NCBI GenBank assembly: GCA_022572335.1
Contig: JACZWD010000146.1
Coordinates: 1-6,806 of the forward strand
DNA: 6,806 bases
DNA from: Pseudomonadota bacterium
Lineage (GTDB): Bacteria > Pseudomonadota > Alphaproteobacteria > Rhodospirillales > 2-02-FULL-58-16
Direction: 5' to 3'
The translations under genes were made by a program, and so were the position numbers. Under the pieces are notes generated by a model, which saw nothing but the letters and a program-made list of their open reading frames with translations, was not told the DNA's origin and searched no databases. Shown here piece by piece: positions 5,895 through 6,806 of the stretch; the first letter of the stretch is position 1, and every line of letters begins with the position of its first letter.

Positions 5895-6704
5895 TCACCT
5901 GGGGTCCACCGTAGCCGGGATAGCGCCGCTTTCCAACCCCTTTTTTCGGTCCTTTCGCCGGGTCTTCGGTATGGCCACGAGGCAGCGCGGGATTCCGGCC
6001 AGATCACACGGTGTTTCAACGTGTTGCATGCCGTGCCGGCGCAGAATCGCGGCCACCGCCGGCCCCTGGCCGGCGCCGATCTCGAGGAAAACGGCGCCCT
6101 TGGGCGCCAGCAGCCCGGCCAGCCAGGGCGCCACGGCCCGGTGGCCGTCCAGGCCGTCGGCGCCGCCGGCCAGCGCCAGGCGCGGCTCGAAGGCCGAAAC
6201 CTCCGGTTCCAGGGCGTCGAGGTCGCCGTCGGCGATGTAGGGCGGGTTGGCGACGATCACCTGGAATGGACCCCTGAGCCCGGCGCCCCAGTCACCCCTG
6301 ACAAAACGCACGCGGCCCTCGAGACCGAGGGCGCGGGCGTTTCCACGGGCCACCTCGAGGGCGGCGGCGCTGATGTCGACGCCGACGCCGAACGCCCGCG
6401 GCAGCTCGCTCAGCAGGGCCAGCACCAGGCACCCGCTGCCCGTGCCCAGGTCGAGGACGGTGAGCCGGGCGTCCCGGTCCCCCACCCAGCCCAGGGCCGC
6501 CTCCACCACGGTCTCGGAATCGGGGCGGGGCACCAGGACATCCTTCGTGACCGCGAACGGCAGGCTCCAGAATTCCCGGCCGCCGACGACGTGGGCCAGG
6601 GGCTCGCGCCGCGCCCGCCGGTGGGTCGGCGAGATGGAGGAGATCGCCCGCACATTCGCGGACCTCGGCCTCACCCCGCGTATCTTCGAGGGCGCCGCCG
6701 ACAT
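5895..6704 (-). CDS. prmC: Release factor glutamine methyltransferase PrmC (HemK), N-terminal domain lost at a junction
   Basis: PrmC uses S-adenosylmethionine to methylate the glutamine of the GGQ loop of peptide-chain release factors RF1 and RF2. The 269-residue frame has an intact methyltransferase domain: VLVPRPDSETVVEAAL (56-71), the SAM-binding VLDLGTGSGCLVLAL (83-97), GVDIS with Asp110, and the catalytic NPPY (153-156) followed by EPRLAL, then LEIGAGQG. Family likeness starts only at about residue 29 (RRARREPLAHVVGGREFW; position about 6620). The 28 residues before it, including the ATG at 6704, are antisense to another gene and do not look like PrmC. About 70 residues of the usual N-terminal helical domain, which contacts the release factor, are therefore missing. 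The C-terminus has a basic tail (KTRRKDRKKG) beyond the usual end. prfA, normally upstream, is not present. It is either a contig artefact or a truly disrupted gene. Confidence 0.88.
   Translation of the reverse strand: MSAAPSKIRGVRPRSANVRAISSISPTHRRARREPLAHVVGGREFWSLPFAVTKDVLVPRPDSETVVEAALGWVGDRDARLTVLDLGTGSGCLVLALLSELPRAFGVGVDISAAALEVARGNARALGLEGRVRFVRGDWGAGLRGPFQVIVANPPYIADGDLDALEPEVSAFEPRLALAGGADGLDGHRAVAPWLAGLLAPKGAVFLEIGAGQGPAVAAILRRHGMQHVETPCDLAGIPRCLVAIPKTRRKDRKKGLESGAIPATVDPR
6607..6625. other. Breakpoint joining truncated prmC to an unrelated oxidoreductase fragment
   Basis: Left of this point the minus strand encodes PrmC from its RRARREPLAH segment onward; right of it the plus strand encodes the oxidoreductase fragment starting with ARRW. 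The two likenesses abut or overlap by only a few codons across a run of C/G-rich bases that codes for Arg-rich residues on both strands. Neither gene can be whole across it. Short GC-rich identity at the joint is what a chimeric assembly or microhomology-mediated rearrangement would leave. Confidence 0.6.
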
Positions 6705-6806
6705 CTACCGGCTCGTCGGCGAGACGCCGCTGGCCGACCAGACCTCGCGCGAGCCCGACCCCGAGCTCGCTGCGATGCTCGACGTCCTCGCCCGCAAGCT
6801 GCGGGA
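6613..6806 (+). CDS. 3' fragment of a DUF1932/6-phosphogluconate-dehydrogenase-like oxidoreductase (both ends missing)
   Basis: In plus frame the sequence reads ARRWVGEMEEIARTFADLG, then LTPRIFEGAADIYRLV and GETPLADQTS, running off the right edge without a stop. This resembles the C-terminal helical DUF1932 domain of NAD(P)-dependent beta-hydroxyacid dehydrogenase-like oxidoreductases. The Rossmann domain that should precede it is absent: upstream of about 6613 the same frame is antisense to prmC. No start codon with a ribosome site is visible; the ATG at 6634 is internal to the domain. It is a fragment joined to prmC, not a whole gene at this place. The family call is from memory of the motif pattern. 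Confidence 0.55.

Noticed and set aside
4462..6240. A 592-codon plus-strand frame with a long Gly-Leu-Gly-Gly repeat, like a glycine-rich structural protein
   Set aside because: It crosses MOSC in another frame, then is antisense to the DUF4167 tail and to prmC. The Gly-Leu repeat is only the reverse reading of the Pro/Ala-Glu/Lys repeat, while the minus-strand frame has a recognised conserved domain.

Overview
The window looks like a piece of a GC-rich alphaproteobacterial chromosome, possibly a whole short contig, since both ends fall inside genes. The lineage call rests on a DUF4167 protein, a family typical of Alphaproteobacteria, lying between clpB and prmC. That order (prmC, DUF4167 gene, clpB, all on one strand) is familiar in this class. 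A Rhodospirillales-like background is a guess from composition and protein flavour only.

Layout from left to right. Positions 1 to about 1492 are visibly more A/T-rich than the rest and form an IS1595-family (ISXO2-like) insertion. On the minus strand it carries a promoter (1455-1483), a 64-codon small gene (1223-1417) and a complete DDE transposase (333-1220). On the plus strand, converging on the transposase and overlapping it by 50 bases, is the 3' end of a gene (2-382) resembling the C-terminus of a trypsin/HtrA-like peptidase. It is probably a passenger gene. The left end of the element is outside the window.

Positions 1530-4121 (minus) hold a complete 863-residue ClpB disaggregase. The 182-base divergent gap (4122-4303) holds a heat-shock-type promoter for clpB, a small hairpin over the clpB ribosome binding site, and on the other strand a promoter placed so that the MOSC-domain gene (4304-5068, plus) may be transcribed without a leader. 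The MOSC gene converges on the DUF4167 gene (5074-5730, minus) with only 5 bases between stop codons. The DUF4167 protein ends in 28 uninterrupted tripeptide units, each closing with Glu or Lys, encoded by a 9-base periodic repeat.

From 5895 to about 6620 (minus) lies prmC (hemK), whose methyltransferase domain is intact but whose N-terminal release-factor-binding domain is missing. At about 6607-6625 the sequence switches to the 3' part of an unrelated plus-strand gene resembling the C-terminal domain of a DUF1932/6-phosphogluconate-dehydrogenase-like oxidoreductase, also lacking its start. Two truncated genes meeting head to head at a short GC-rich junction suggest a rearrangement or, more likely in a short contig, an assembly chimera.

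The resident genes are housekeeping (protein disaggregation, release-factor methylation, a conserved alphaproteobacterial protein of unknown function). I see no defence system, CRISPR array, tRNA or rRNA. No stretch over 300 bases lacks a gene. The least ordinary items are the multi-gene insertion element, the repeat-built DUF4167 tail, the clpB control region and the broken prmC junction.
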